A stretch of 64,000 bases of DNA from contig NZ_CP083746.1 of assembly GCF_020151015.1 (NCBI RefSeq), forward strand, positions 4,990,501 to 5,054,500. The letters are read 5' to 3'. Both the position numbers and the translations under genes were made by a program. A model generated the notes under the pieces. It saw nothing but the letters and a program-made list of their open reading frames with translations, had not been told where the DNA came from and searched no databases. Position 1 is the stretch's first letter; every line of letters begins with the position of its first letter. This DNA is from Pseudomonas sp. p1(2021b). GTDB taxonomy: Bacteria; Pseudomonadota; Gammaproteobacteria; Pseudomonadales; Pseudomonadaceae. This document shows positions 54,467-63,182 of this stretch, one piece after another.

Positions 54467-55768
54467 TTACTGATGCACAGGCTCAGCCTGGCCGTGCTTG
54501 GCCACTTCCCGGTTATTGCCGTAACGGGAAATGTCGAGGCCTTCGGCACTGATCTGCGGCTTCTTGCGCGCGATCAGGTCGGCCAGCAGGCGACCGGAGC
54601 CACAGGCCATGGTCCAGCCCAAGGTACCGTGACCGGTGTTCAGGAACAGGTTGCGGTACGGGGTGGCGCCCACGATCGGGGTGCCGTCCGGGGTCGCCGG
54701 GCGCAGACCAGTCCAGAAACTGGCCTGGCTCAGGTCGCCGCCGCGAGGATAGAGATCATTGACGATCATCTCCAGCGTTTCGCGCCGGCGCGGGTTCAGC
54801 GAAAGGTCGAAGCCGGCGATCTCGGCCATGCCGCCCACGCGGATTCGGTTGTCGAACCGGGTGATGGCGACCTTGTAGGTTTCATCCAGAATGGTCGAGG
54901 TCGGCGCCATGTCGGCATTGGTGATCGGCACCGTCAGCGAATAGCCCTTGAGCGGGTACACCGGCGCCTTGATGCCCAGCGGCTTGAGCATCTGCGGCGA
55001 GTAGCTGCCCAGGGCCAGCACGTAGCGGTCGGCGGTTTCCAGCTTGCCGTCGATCCATACACCGTTGATGCGGTCACCAGCGAAATCCAGGCGCTGGATG
55101 TTCTGCTCGAAGCGGAATTCCACGCCCAGCTTGACCGCCATTTCGGCCAGTTTGGTGGTGAACAGCTGGCAGTCGCCGGTCTGGTCGTTGGGCAGGCGCA
55201 GGGCACCGGCCAGGATGTTCTTCACCCCGGCCAGGGCAGGTTCGACGCGGGCGATGCCATCGCGGTCGAGCAGCTCGTAGGGCACGCCGGACTGTTCGAG
55301 CACGGCGATATCCTTGGCGGCGGCATCCACCTGCGCCTGGGTACGGAACAGCTGGGTGGTGCCCAGGGAGCGGTTTTCGTAGGCGATACCGGTTTCGGCG
55401 CGCAGTTCGTCGAGGCAGTCGCGGCTGTACTCGGACAAACGCACCATGCGCTCCTTGTTCACCGCGTAGCGGTTGGCCGTGCAGTTGCGCAGCATCTGCG
55501 CCATCCACAGGTACTGGTCGACGTCGCCGGTAAGCTTGATGGCAAGGGGGGCGTGGCGCTCGAGCAGCCACTTGATAGCCTTCAGCGGCACGCCAGGGGC
55601 GGCCCAGGGCGAAGCATAGCCGGGCGAGATCTGGCCGGCGTTGGCGAAGCTGGTTTCCATGGCCACCGCGGGTTGGCGGTCGACCACCGTCACTTCGAAA
55701 CCTTGCCGGGCCAGATAGTAGGCACTGGCGGTTCCGATCACACCGCTACCAAGTACCAGAACTCGCAT
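54467..55768 (-). CDS. dadA: D-amino acid dehydrogenase small subunit
   Basis: 433 residues. The N-terminal FAD motif is [18 protein letters not shown] (3-20). The C-terminal signature [20 protein letters not shown] is family-typical. It oxidises D-alanine to pyruvate, feeding electrons to the respiratory chain. It diverges from lrp across 154 bp, the expected site of Lrp control. Confidence 0.95.
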   Translation of the reverse strand: MRVLVLGSGVIGTASAYYLARQGFEVTVVDRQPAVAMETSFANAGQISPGYASPWAAPGVPLKAIKWLLERHAPLAIKLTGDVDQYLWMAQMLRNCTANRYAVNKERMVRLSEYSRDCLDELRAETGIAYENRSLGTTQLFRTQAQVDAAAKDIAVLEQSGVPYELLDRDGIARVEPALAGVKNILAGALRLPNDQTGDCQLFTTKLAEMAVKLGVEFRFEQNIQRLDFAGDRINGVWIDGKLETADRYVLALGSYSPQMLKPLGIKAPVYPLKGYSLTVPITNADMAPTSTILDETYKVAITRFDNRIRVGGMAEIAGFDLSLNPRRRETLEMIVNDLYPRGGDLSQASFWTGLRPATPDGTPIVGATPYRNLFLNTGHGTLGWTMACGSGRLLADLIARKKPQISAEGLDISRYGNNREVAKHGQAEPVHQ

Positions 55769-55922
55769 TGTTTATCCCTCGCACGCGGTCAACCGCAGAC
55801 TTTTGTTGAAATGGCTGGATGGGCGCAGTATATGGAGGAATAGCCAGTGCATTTCACTATATAAAAGCCTATATTTGGCGAGAATTCTCGGCAAAATCGC
55901 CTTTCACGGAGGGGCATCCCCT
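55769..55922. promoter_or_regulatory. dadA-lrp divergent control region
   Basis: 154 bp with AT-rich segments (TATATGGAGGAATAG and CACTATATAAAAGCCTATAT) that suit Lrp binding and the two promoters. Exact sites cannot be set by eye. Confidence 0.45.
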
Positions 55923-56411
55923 ATGAGAACCCAGCACCAGAGCAAGCGTGAACTGGACAAGATCGACCGCAATATCCTGCGCATCCTGCAGAACGACGGG
56001 CGCATCTCGTTCACCGAACTGGGCGAAAAGGTAGGCCTTTCCACCACGCCGTGCACCGAGCGGGTTCGCCGGCTGGAGCGCGAGGGAATCATCATGGGCT
56101 ACAACGCCCGGCTCAATCCGCAACACCTCAAGGGCAGCCTGCTGGTGTTCGTCGAGATCAGCCTGGACTACAAGTCCGGCGACACCTTCGAGGAGTTCCG
56201 CCGCGCGGTGCTCAAGCTGCCTCACGTACTGGAGTGCCACCTGGTCTCCGGCGACTTCGACTACCTGGTGAAGGCGCGTATTTCGGAAATGGCCTCCTAC
56301 CGCAAACTGCTTGGCGATATCCTGCTCAAGCTGCCGCATGTGCGCGAGTCCAAGAGCTACATCGTCATGGAAGAGGTGAAGGAAAGCCTCTGCCTGCCGA
56401 TTCCGGAATAA
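55923..56411 (+). CDS. lrp: Lrp/AsnC-family regulator (Lrp, DadR-like)
   Basis: 162 residues: an HTH (about 12-60, ISFTELGEKVGLSTTPCTER) and a RAM ligand domain (about 70-150). The length, the STTPCTERVRRLEREG recognition stretch and the divergent dadA fit the Lrp that activates the dad genes in response to alanine or leucine. It is followed 3 bp later by the convergent end of the YkgJ-family gene. Confidence 0.92.
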   Translation: MRTQHQSKRELDKIDRNILRILQNDGRISFTELGEKVGLSTTPCTERVRRLEREGIIMGYNARLNPQHLKGSLLVFVEISLDYKSGDTFEEFRRAVLKLPHVLECHLVSGDFDYLVKARISEMASYRKLLGDILLKLPHVRESKSYIVMEEVKESLCLPIPE

Positions 56412-56414
56412 GGC

Positions 56415-56768
56415 TCAGACCAGCACCTGACGGGTGCTGGCGATGAACTGATGCACCAGTTGCTCGGCCTCGGGTTCGATCATCTGTTCGGGCCCCCGCC
56501 CCCGCGGGCAGGCCAGGCGCGGCGTGGTGCCGAACAGGCGGCAGATCATCGGGCGCTCTTCGTAGACCGTGCAGCCGTTGGGGCCCAGGTGCACACAGTC
56601 CAGACGCTCCAGGGCGGCGTCCTGCTCAGCGCGGGACTTGCGCGGCAGGCGGGCCATCTCTTCGGCCGAGGTGGTGACCGGGCCGCAGCAGTCGTGGCAA
56701 CCGGGTTCGCATTCGAAGGATGGAATCAGTTCGCGCAGGAACTGGATCTTGTGGCGGTTGCAGGACAT
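56415..56768 (-). CDS. YkgJ-family cysteine cluster protein
   Basis: 117 residues with CEPGCHDCCGP and a second Cys group (LDCVHLGPNGCTVYEERPMICRLFG), eight metal-ligand cysteines in all. The YkgJ/UPF0153 family is thought to bind Zn or Fe-S. The ATG at 56766-56768 gives MSCNRHKIQFLREL; longer frames run into a REP. The stop is 3 bp past the lrp stop on the opposite strand. Confidence 0.88.
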   Translation of the reverse strand: MSCNRHKIQFLRELIPSFECEPGCHDCCGPVTTSAEEMARLPRKSRAEQDAALERLDCVHLGPNGCTVYEERPMICRLFGTTPRLACPRGRGPEQMIEPEAEQLVHQFIASTRQVLV

Positions 56769-56817
56769 GGTCGGGTACAAAGCTGGGAAATTGACCCGAT
56801 TATATAGCGCCGCCCTT

Positions 56818-56938
56818 CGGTAGGAGCGGCCTTGTGCCGTGAATGGGCCGCAAAGCGGCCCCGGCAACCTATGCAGCGAAGCTGAAGTTCTGGGGGGCGC
56901 TGCGCACCCCTTTCGCGGCACAAGGTCGCTCCTACAGG
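56818..56938. repeat. Two REP units upstream of the PuuB-like gene
   Basis: TAGGAGCGGCCTTGTGCCGTG (minus) and GCGGCACAAGGTCGCTCCTA (plus) diverge from a central spacer. They are oriented outward, unlike most pairs in the window. Confidence 0.85.
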
Positions 56939-57027
56939 TGACCGCGCCAACCAGGGTTGGCCGGTTGCCCACCCCAGAGCCGCAGCTTATCCTCCTCGCC
57001 TAGCCCACCAGCCCAGGACCCAGCCCG

Positions 57028-58320
57028 ATGATCCACAGCGCGCAGCACGCCGCCTCCTACTATGCCGCCAGCAGCGCGCCTCACCCTGACTACGCCTTCC
57101 TGCAAGGCGACCATCGCGCCGACGTCTGCATCGTCGGCGGCGGTTATTCCGGCCTCAATACCGCCATCGAGCTGGCCGAGCGTGGGCTTTCGGTGATCCT
57201 GCTGGAGGCGCGCAAGATCGGCTGGGGCGCCAGCGGGCGTAACGGTGGGCAGTTGATCCGCGGGGTCGGCCATGGGCTGGAGCAGTTCCTGCCGGTCATC
57301 GGCGAGGACGGCGTGCGCAGCATGAAGCTCATGGGCCTGGAGGCTGTGGATATCGTCCGCGAGCGCATCGAGCGCCATGCCATCGACTGTGACCTGACCT
57401 GGGGTTACTGCGACCTGGCCAACAAGCCGGGTGAGCTGCAAGGCTTTGCCGAAGACGCCGAAGAGCTGCGCAGCCTGGGCTATCGCCATGAACTACGCCT
57501 GGTGCAGAAGGACGATATCCACAGCGTGGTCGGCTCCGACCGCTATGTCGGCGGCCTGATTGACATGGGCTCGGGGCACCTGCATCCGCTGAACCTCGCG
57601 CTTGGCGAAGCCGCCGTGGCCAGCCGCCTGGGCGTGGGCCTGTACGAACAATCGGAAGTCGTTCACATCGACTACGGCCCCGAAGTGACCGTGCATACCG
57701 CCCAGGGCCGCGTACGTGCCAAGACCTTGGTACTGTGCTGCAACGCCTACCACAACGACCTGAACCGCGAACTCGGCGGCAAGGTGCTGCCCGCCGGCAG
57801 CTACATCATCGCCACCGAGCCGTTGGGCGAGGAGCGTGCCCGTCAGTTGCTGCCGCAGAACATGGCCGTATGCGACCAGCGCGTGGCACTGGATTACTAT
57901 CGGTTGTCCGCCGACCACCGCCTGCTGTTCGGCGGCGCCTGCCATTATTCCGGTCGTGACCCGCAGGACATCGCCGCCTATATGCGGCCCAAGCTGCTCA
58001 AGGTATTCCCGCAGCTGGCCGACGTGCGTATCGACTACCAATGGGGCGGCATGATCGGCATCGGCGCCAACCGCCTGCCGCAGATCGGCCGCCTGGCCAG
58101 CCAGCCGAACGTCTATTACGCCCAGGCCTATTCCGGCCATGGCGTGAACGCCACCCACTTGGCCGCGCGTCTGCTGGGCGAGGCCATCAGCGGCCAGCAC
58201 AGCGGGCGTTTCGACCTGTTCGCCAAGGTGCCACATATCACCTTCCCCGGCGGCAAGCTGCTGCGCTCGCCGCTACTGGCCCTGGGGATGCTCTGGCATC
58301 GCCTGAAAGAGCTCGCCTGA
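57028..58320 (+). CDS. FAD-dependent oxidoreductase, PuuB-like
   Basis: 430 residues of the DAO family. The dinucleotide-binding motif is DVCIVGGGYSGLNTAIELAE (about 31-50), with family motifs GWGASGRNGGQLIRG and YSGHGVNATHLAARL. The closest known role is gamma-glutamylputrescine oxidase in polyamine breakdown. An aldehyde dehydrogenase at the window's right end could act in the same path. Substrate inferred. The ATG is at 57028. Confidence 0.85.
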   Translation: MIHSAQHAASYYAASSAPHPDYAFLQGDHRADVCIVGGGYSGLNTAIELAERGLSVILLEARKIGWGASGRNGGQLIRGVGHGLEQFLPVIGEDGVRSMKLMGLEAVDIVRERIERHAIDCDLTWGYCDLANKPGELQGFAEDAEELRSLGYRHELRLVQKDDIHSVVGSDRYVGGLIDMGSGHLHPLNLALGEAAVASRLGVGLYEQSEVVHIDYGPEVTVHTAQGRVRAKTLVLCCNAYHNDLNRELGGKVLPAGSYIIATEPLGEERARQLLPQNMAVCDQRVALDYYRLSADHRLLFGGACHYSGRDPQDIAAYMRPKLLKVFPQLADVRIDYQWGGMIGIGANRLPQIGRLASQPNVYYAQAYSGHGVNATHLAARLLGEAISGQHSGRFDLFAKVPHITFPGGKLLRSPLLALGMLWHRLKELA

Positions 58321-58327
58321 CACCCCT

Positions 58328-58346
58328 TTGTAGGAGCGGGCCGTGT
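58328..58346. repeat. Truncated REP
   Basis: TTGTAGGAGCGGGCCGTG is the head of a REP cut off by the end of the DUF1127 coding sequence. Confidence 0.5.
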
Positions 58347-58577
58347 TCAACTTTTCCAGAAGGGTTTGCGTCCTTCCTCCCGCGCCTGCGCCCAACTGAG
58401 CCCGATATCCCGAAGCTGGGCCTCGTCGAGCTGCAACAAGTGCCTGCGGGTGCGCCAGCGATGCACCATCAACCCCCACCGGCCCAAACCCGCCGGTGTG
58501 TCGTAGACCTTGGCCCGCTGTCCGGCGTCCAGTTCCTTGGCCAACAGTTGCAAGCGCACATCGCTCATGCCGTCCAT
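58347..58577 (-). CDS. DUF1127-family small protein
   Basis: 76 residues with the DUF1127 motif (WRTRRHLLQLDEAQLRDIGLS), a compact Arg-rich helix pair. Such YjiS-type proteins are common in Pseudomonas and some act in RNA turnover or phosphate/stress responses, but this one is untested. The ATG at 58575-58577 has GGGAGA upstream. It diverges from the MocR regulator. Confidence 0.8.
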   Translation of the reverse strand: MDGMSDVRLQLLAKELDAGQRAKVYDTPAGLGRWGLMVHRWRTRRHLLQLDEAQLRDIGLSWAQAREEGRKPFWKS

Positions 58578-58757
58578 CGCTGCATTCTCCCGATCAGTTG
58601 ATACCGTGGGAGAAAGCATGCACGTCGACACCCATGACCATACAGACTCAACGCAAGATTATTATTTCCATACAGAATTGACTGGCCGGCGCCTGAATGC
58701 TGTATTTTCAACCGATCTGTACTGGTCTGCATGCAAGCCATTGCGCAGGAGTATGCC

Positions 58758-60188
58758 GTGACGCTCTACCTCAACCTCGCCGAACTGCTCGGCGCCCGCA
58801 TCGAACAAGGCCTGTACCGCCCCGGCCAGCGCCTGCCCTCGGTGCGTGCGTTGAGCCTGGAACATGGGGTCAGCCTGAGCACGGTGCAGCAGGCTTATCG
58901 CCTACTCGAGGACAATGGCCTGGTCTCGCCGCGGCCCAAGTCCGGCTATTTCGTCGCCGAAGACCGCAGCCTCCCCGCCCTGCCCGCCGTCAGCCGCCCG
59001 GCCCAGCGTCCGGTGGACATTTCCCAGTGGGAACAAGTGCTGGAGCTGGTGCGCAGCACGCCTCGAAAGGATGTGATACAGCTCGGCCGCGGCATGCCCG
59101 ATATCGACAGCCCGACCTTGAAACCCCTGCTGCGCAGCCTGGCGCAACTGAGTCGACGCCAGGACATGCCGGGGCTGTACTACGACAATATCCACGGCAA
59201 TCTGGCCCTGCGCGAGCAGATCGCCCGCCTGCTGCTCGACTCCGGCTGCCGCCTGGACCCGGCCGACCTGGTGGTCACCACCGGTTGCCATGAGGCGCTG
59301 TCCACCAGCATTCGCGCCGTGTGCGAGCCAGGCGATATCGTTGCGGTGGAGTCGCCAAGCTTCCACGGCGCCATGCAGACCCTCAAGGGCCTGGGGATGA
59401 AGGCCCTGGAGATCCCTACCGACCCGCTTCAGGGCATCAGCCTGGAAGCCCTGGAACTGGCGCTGGAACAATGGCCGATCAAGCTCATCCAGCTCACCCC
59501 CAGCTGCAACAACCCCCTGGGCTACATCATGCCGGAGGCGCGCAAGAAAGCCCTGCTGAACCTCGCCCAGCGCTATGACGTGGCGATCCTCGAGGACGAT
59601 GTCTACGGCGATCTGGCCTACACCTACCCGCGCCCGCGGACCATCAAGTCGTTCGACGAAGACGGCCGCGTGCTGCTGTGCAGTTCCTTCTCCAAGACCC
59701 TGGCGCCGGGGCTGCGGGTCGGCTGGGTGGCGCCCGGGCGCTACCTGGAGCGGGTGTTGCACATGAAGTACATCAGCACCGGCAGCACGGCCTGCCAACC
59801 ACAGCTGGCCATCGCCGACTTCATCGAGGCCGGGCACTACCACCCCCACGTAAGACGCATGCGCAGCCAGTACCAGCGTGGCCGCGACCAGATGAGCGAC
59901 TGGGTGACCCGCTACTTCCCCGCAGGCACCCGCGCCAGCCGGCCCCAGGGCGGCTTCATGCTGTGGGTCGAATTGCCGGAAAGTTTCGACACGCTACGCC
60001 TGAACCGGGCTTTACTGGAGCAGGGGGTGCAGATTGCGGTTGGCAGCATCTTCTCGGCGTCGGGCAAGTACCGGCATTGCCTGCGCATGAACTTTGCCGC
60101 ACGGCCGACGCCGCGGATCGAAGACGCTGTGCGCAAGGTGGGCGAAACCGCCCTTCGTCTACTGGAAGCGGACGAAAGCCCAGCGTAA
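58758..60188 (+). CDS. MocR-type GntR-aminotransferase regulator
   Basis: 476 residues: a GntR winged HTH (about 1-68, RIEQGLYRPGQRLPSVRAL) and an aminotransferase class-I-like PLP domain (100-470), with the PLP Lys in SSFSKTLAPGLRVGW. These regulators sense PLP and amino-acid ligands. I chose the GTG at 58758 because CAGGAG lies just upstream (about 58746-58751); an ATG at 58731 adds nine residues without a ribosome site. Divergent from the DUF1127 gene. Confidence 0.88.
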   Translation: MTLYLNLAELLGARIEQGLYRPGQRLPSVRALSLEHGVSLSTVQQAYRLLEDNGLVSPRPKSGYFVAEDRSLPALPAVSRPAQRPVDISQWEQVLELVRSTPRKDVIQLGRGMPDIDSPTLKPLLRSLAQLSRRQDMPGLYYDNIHGNLALREQIARLLLDSGCRLDPADLVVTTGCHEALSTSIRAVCEPGDIVAVESPSFHGAMQTLKGLGMKALEIPTDPLQGISLEALELALEQWPIKLIQLTPSCNNPLGYIMPEARKKALLNLAQRYDVAILEDDVYGDLAYTYPRPRTIKSFDEDGRVLLCSSFSKTLAPGLRVGWVAPGRYLERVLHMKYISTGSTACQPQLAIADFIEAGHYHPHVRRMRSQYQRGRDQMSDWVTRYFPAGTRASRPQGGFMLWVELPESFDTLRLNRALLEQGVQIAVGSIFSASGKYRHCLRMNFAARPTPRIEDAVRKVGETALRLLEADESPA

Positions 60189-60247
60189 CTTTGCGCCGCC
60201 CCCCACGGTCCAACCCATAGGCCTTTGCTGTACAGGACGTTCTACCC

Positions 60248-61804
60248 TTGAGACTCCAGCGAGCTCTGCCTCTCTTTCTGGCGCTGTTGCTTGGCCTGTC
60301 AGGCTGCGCCAGCGTCGGCACACCACGCCAGGTCAGCCAGGCGCTGCCGGCCAGCGATTCGGCCTTCGGCCGCTCGGTGCAGCGCCAGGCCGCGCCTTAC
60401 GAGGGGCGCTCGGGCTTTCGCCTGCTACCCAACAGCAACGAGGCCTTTCGTGCCCGTGCCGAGCTGATCCGCAACGCCCAGGCGAGCATCGACCTGCAGT
60501 ACTACATCGTCCATGACGGCCTGAGCACCCGAGCCCTGGTGCATGAACTGCTGCGTGCCGCCGACCGCGGCGTGCGGGTACGCATCCTGCTCGACGACAC
60601 CACCAGCGACGGCCTGGACACGCTGATGGGCACCCTGGCTGCCCACCCGAACATCCATATCCGCGTATTCAACCCCCTGCACCTGGGACGCAGCACGGGG
60701 GCCACCCGCACCGTGGGCCGACTGTTCAACCTGTCGCGCCAGCATCGGCGCATGCACAACAAGCTGTTCCTGGTGGACAACAGCATGGCCATCGTCGGTG
60801 GGCGCAACATCGGCGACGAATATTTCGATGCCGAGCCCAACCTGAACTTCACCGATATCGACCTGCTCGGCGTGGGCCCGGTGGCCGAACAGCTCGGGCA
60901 CAGCTTCGACCAGTACTGGAACAGCGCCCTGAGCCGGCCGATCGGCGACTTCCTCTGGCGCCAGCCGGACGCCGCCGACCTGCGCGCCAGCCGCAAACGC
61001 CTGGAAATCTCCCTGGCCCAGGCAAGGATCAAACACAAAGCGTTGTACGACCGGTTGATGGCCTATCAGTCCCGCCCACGCCTGGACACCTGGCGCAACG
61101 AGCTGATCTGGGCCCATAGCCAGGCCCTATGGGACTCGCCGAGCAAGGTGCTGGCCCAGGACGAGCCGGACCCGCACCTGCTGATGACCCAGCAGCTGGC
61201 GCCGGAGTTGGCCAAGGTCCAGCATGAACTGATCCTGGTGTCGGCCTATTTCGTGCCTGGAGAATCCGGCCTGCTGTACCTCACCAGCCGCGCCGATGCG
61301 GGCACCTCGATCAAGCTGCTGACCAACTCCTTGGAAGCCACCGACGTGCCGGCGGTGCATGGCGGCTACGCCCCCTACCGCCGTGCCCTGCTCGAACACG
61401 GCGTGCAGCTGTACGAGCTGCGCCGCCAGCCGGGCGACCCCAGTGCCTATCGCAGCCTGAGCTTTCGCGGCAGCTCCGACTCCAGCCTGCACAGCAAGGC
61501 GATCGTCTTCGACCGGCGCAAGACTTTCATCGGCTCGTTCAACTTCGACCCGCGCTCCGTGCTGTGGAACACCGAGGTCGGTGTATTGGTGGATAGCCCG
61601 GAACTGGCCGAATACACCCGGGAAATGGCTGTCGAAGGCATGGCGCCGGCGTTGAGCTACCAGCCAAAGCTGGTGGGGGACCAACTGGTCTGGGTGACCG
61701 AGGACAACGGCAAGCGGCGCATGCTCACTTCCGAGCCAGGTGGGCTGTGGCGGCGCTTCAATGCCTGGATCAGCAAGGCGGTGGGGCTGGAGAAGATGCT
61801 GTGA
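60248..61804 (+). CDS. Phospholipase D-family lipoprotein (cardiolipin-synthase-like)
   Basis: 518 residues. A lipoprotein signal with lipobox LSGC (Cys20) is followed by two PLD HKD motifs, HNKLFLVDN (His170, Lys172) and HSKAIVFDRR, with the GG/GSFN tails (IVGGRN, FIGSFNFDPR). It most resembles the ClsC/YmdC branch, which makes phospholipid transfer products. It starts with TTG at 60248, which begins the signal peptide, and lies 60 bp after the MocR gene. Confidence 0.88.
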   Translation: MRLQRALPLFLALLLGLSGCASVGTPRQVSQALPASDSAFGRSVQRQAAPYEGRSGFRLLPNSNEAFRARAELIRNAQASIDLQYYIVHDGLSTRALVHELLRAADRGVRVRILLDDTTSDGLDTLMGTLAAHPNIHIRVFNPLHLGRSTGATRTVGRLFNLSRQHRRMHNKLFLVDNSMAIVGGRNIGDEYFDAEPNLNFTDIDLLGVGPVAEQLGHSFDQYWNSALSRPIGDFLWRQPDAADLRASRKRLEISLAQARIKHKALYDRLMAYQSRPRLDTWRNELIWAHSQALWDSPSKVLAQDEPDPHLLMTQQLAPELAKVQHELILVSAYFVPGESGLLYLTSRADAGTSIKLLTNSLEATDVPAVHGGYAPYRRALLEHGVQLYELRRQPGDPSAYRSLSFRGSSDSSLHSKAIVFDRRKTFIGSFNFDPRSVLWNTEVGVLVDSPELAEYTREMAVEGMAPALSYQPKLVGDQLVWVTEDNGKRRMLTSEPGGLWRRFNAWISKAVGLEKML

Positions 61805-61807
61805 GCC

Positions 61808-61906
61808 GCCACCCCGTTCGCGGGTAAACCCGCTCCCACAGGTACAGCGCTGTCATTGAGAGCCCTGCATAACGTGTGGGAGCGGGTTTACCCGCGAATG
61901 GGCGCA
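61808..61906. repeat. REP inverted pair after the PLD gene
   Basis: TTCGCGGGTAAACCCGCTCC and GGAGCGGGTTTACCCGCGAA, the classic P. putida REP, in convergent space between the PLD and MFS genes. Confidence 0.93.
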
Positions 61907-61912
61907 CACTTA

Positions 61913-63052
61913 TCAGGCCGAAGCAGGCTCGAAGGCATCCCGCCGGCGGGTCAACACCACCAGCCCTGCCGCCCCCGCCGCCATCAGCCATGGCAATGCA
62001 TGCCCACTGATCCATTGGCTCCCTGCACCAGCGATCAGCGGCCCGAGCAGGCAACCGATGCCCCACAGCTGCGCCACATGCGCATTGGCCCGCACCAGCT
62101 CATCGTCCCGGTAACGCTCACCGATCAACACCAGCGACAAAGTGAACAGGCCACCGGCACTGGCGCCGAACAGCACCCATACCGGCCAGATCACAGGCAT
62201 GTGCAACGTCAGCGGAATCGCCAGGCTGGAAACGAGCAAGGTCAAGGCGCAACCGCTGAACAGCGTCCGCCGCGACATGTAGTCGGCCAGGGCACCGATC
62301 GGCAGCTGCAGCACCGCATCGCCCACCACCACGGTGCTGACCATGAACAGCGCCACTTCCGCAGTGAACCCTTGCTGCAGGCAGTACACCGGCAACAGCG
62401 TCAGGATCATCGCCTCGAACGCAGCGAACAGGGCAATGGCCCAGGCGATCACCGGCAGGCGCCGGCAGAAGGCGAACAGGTCGCCGAAGGTGACGCTGCA
62501 GGCTTCGGTACTCGGCGCACCACCGCGCCCCAGCAGTACCAACGGCGCGCACAGCAGCAAGGCCGTCGCGGCCCAGAACCCGAAATCGTCATCCGACCCC
62601 AGGAACCCCAGCACCAGCGGCCCGGCCAACTGGCTCAAGGCGTAGCTGCTGCCATACAACGCCACCAGCCGCCCCCGCCACTGCTCGACCACCAGTTGGT
62701 TGATCCAGCTTTCGCCGAGGATGAACACCACCGTCAAGGCCATGCCGATCAGCAGACGCAAGGCCAGCCATAGCGGATAGCTAGGCAGCAGTGCCACCAG
62801 GCCGATCGACAAGGCCCCGCCCCACAGACACAGGCGCATGGCGGCCGGTACGCCGACCCAACCGGCCAGGCGGCTGGCTAGGCTAGCGCCGAGCAGGACC
62901 CCGAGCGCCGGCATCGCCGCCATCACGCCGATGGCGAACCCACCGTAGCCCCAGCCCTCCAGGCGCAAGGACACCAGCGGCATGCTCACGCCGAGCGCGA
63001 GCCCGACACTGAGCACCGAGGCCAGTACGGCAAAGTAGGTTCCCCAACGCAT
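61913..63052 (-). CDS. Major facilitator superfamily transporter (YcaD-like)
   Basis: 379 residues, about 12 membrane helices. Motifs SLRLEGWGYGGFAIG, GESWINQLVVEQWRGRLVALY and LFGASAGGLFTLSLVLIGER resemble the YcaD branch of MFS. The ligand is unknown. The start MRWGTYFAVLASVLS at 63052 is preferred, since 19 extra residues in the longer frame come from a REP. Confidence 0.88.
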   Translation of the reverse strand: MRWGTYFAVLASVLSVGLALGVSMPLVSLRLEGWGYGGFAIGVMAAMPALGVLLGASLASRLAGWVGVPAAMRLCLWGGALSIGLVALLPSYPLWLALRLLIGMALTVVFILGESWINQLVVEQWRGRLVALYGSSYALSQLAGPLVLGFLGSDDDFGFWAATALLLCAPLVLLGRGGAPSTEACSVTFGDLFAFCRRLPVIAWAIALFAAFEAMILTLLPVYCLQQGFTAEVALFMVSTVVVGDAVLQLPIGALADYMSRRTLFSGCALTLLVSSLAIPLTLHMPVIWPVWVLFGASAGGLFTLSLVLIGERYRDDELVRANAHVAQLWGIGCLLGPLIAGAGSQWISGHALPWLMAAGAAGLVVLTRRRDAFEPASA

Positions 63053-63079
63053 GGCAGCCCTCCTAGGCCTAGTTTTCAG

Positions 63080-63173
63080 AACCCCATTCGCGGGTAAACC
63101 CGCTCCCACAGGTACTACGCCGTTGTTAAGGGCAATATGAAACCTGTGAGAGCGGGTTTACCCGCGAAGCGTC
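63080..63173. repeat. REP inverted pair before the aldehyde dehydrogenase end
   Basis: TTCGCGGGTAAACCCGCTCC and GAGAGCGGGTTTACCCGCGAA in inverted orientation. It lies between the end of the aldehyde dehydrogenase gene and the MFS gene start. Confidence 0.92.
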
Positions 63174-63182
63174 CGCGATGGA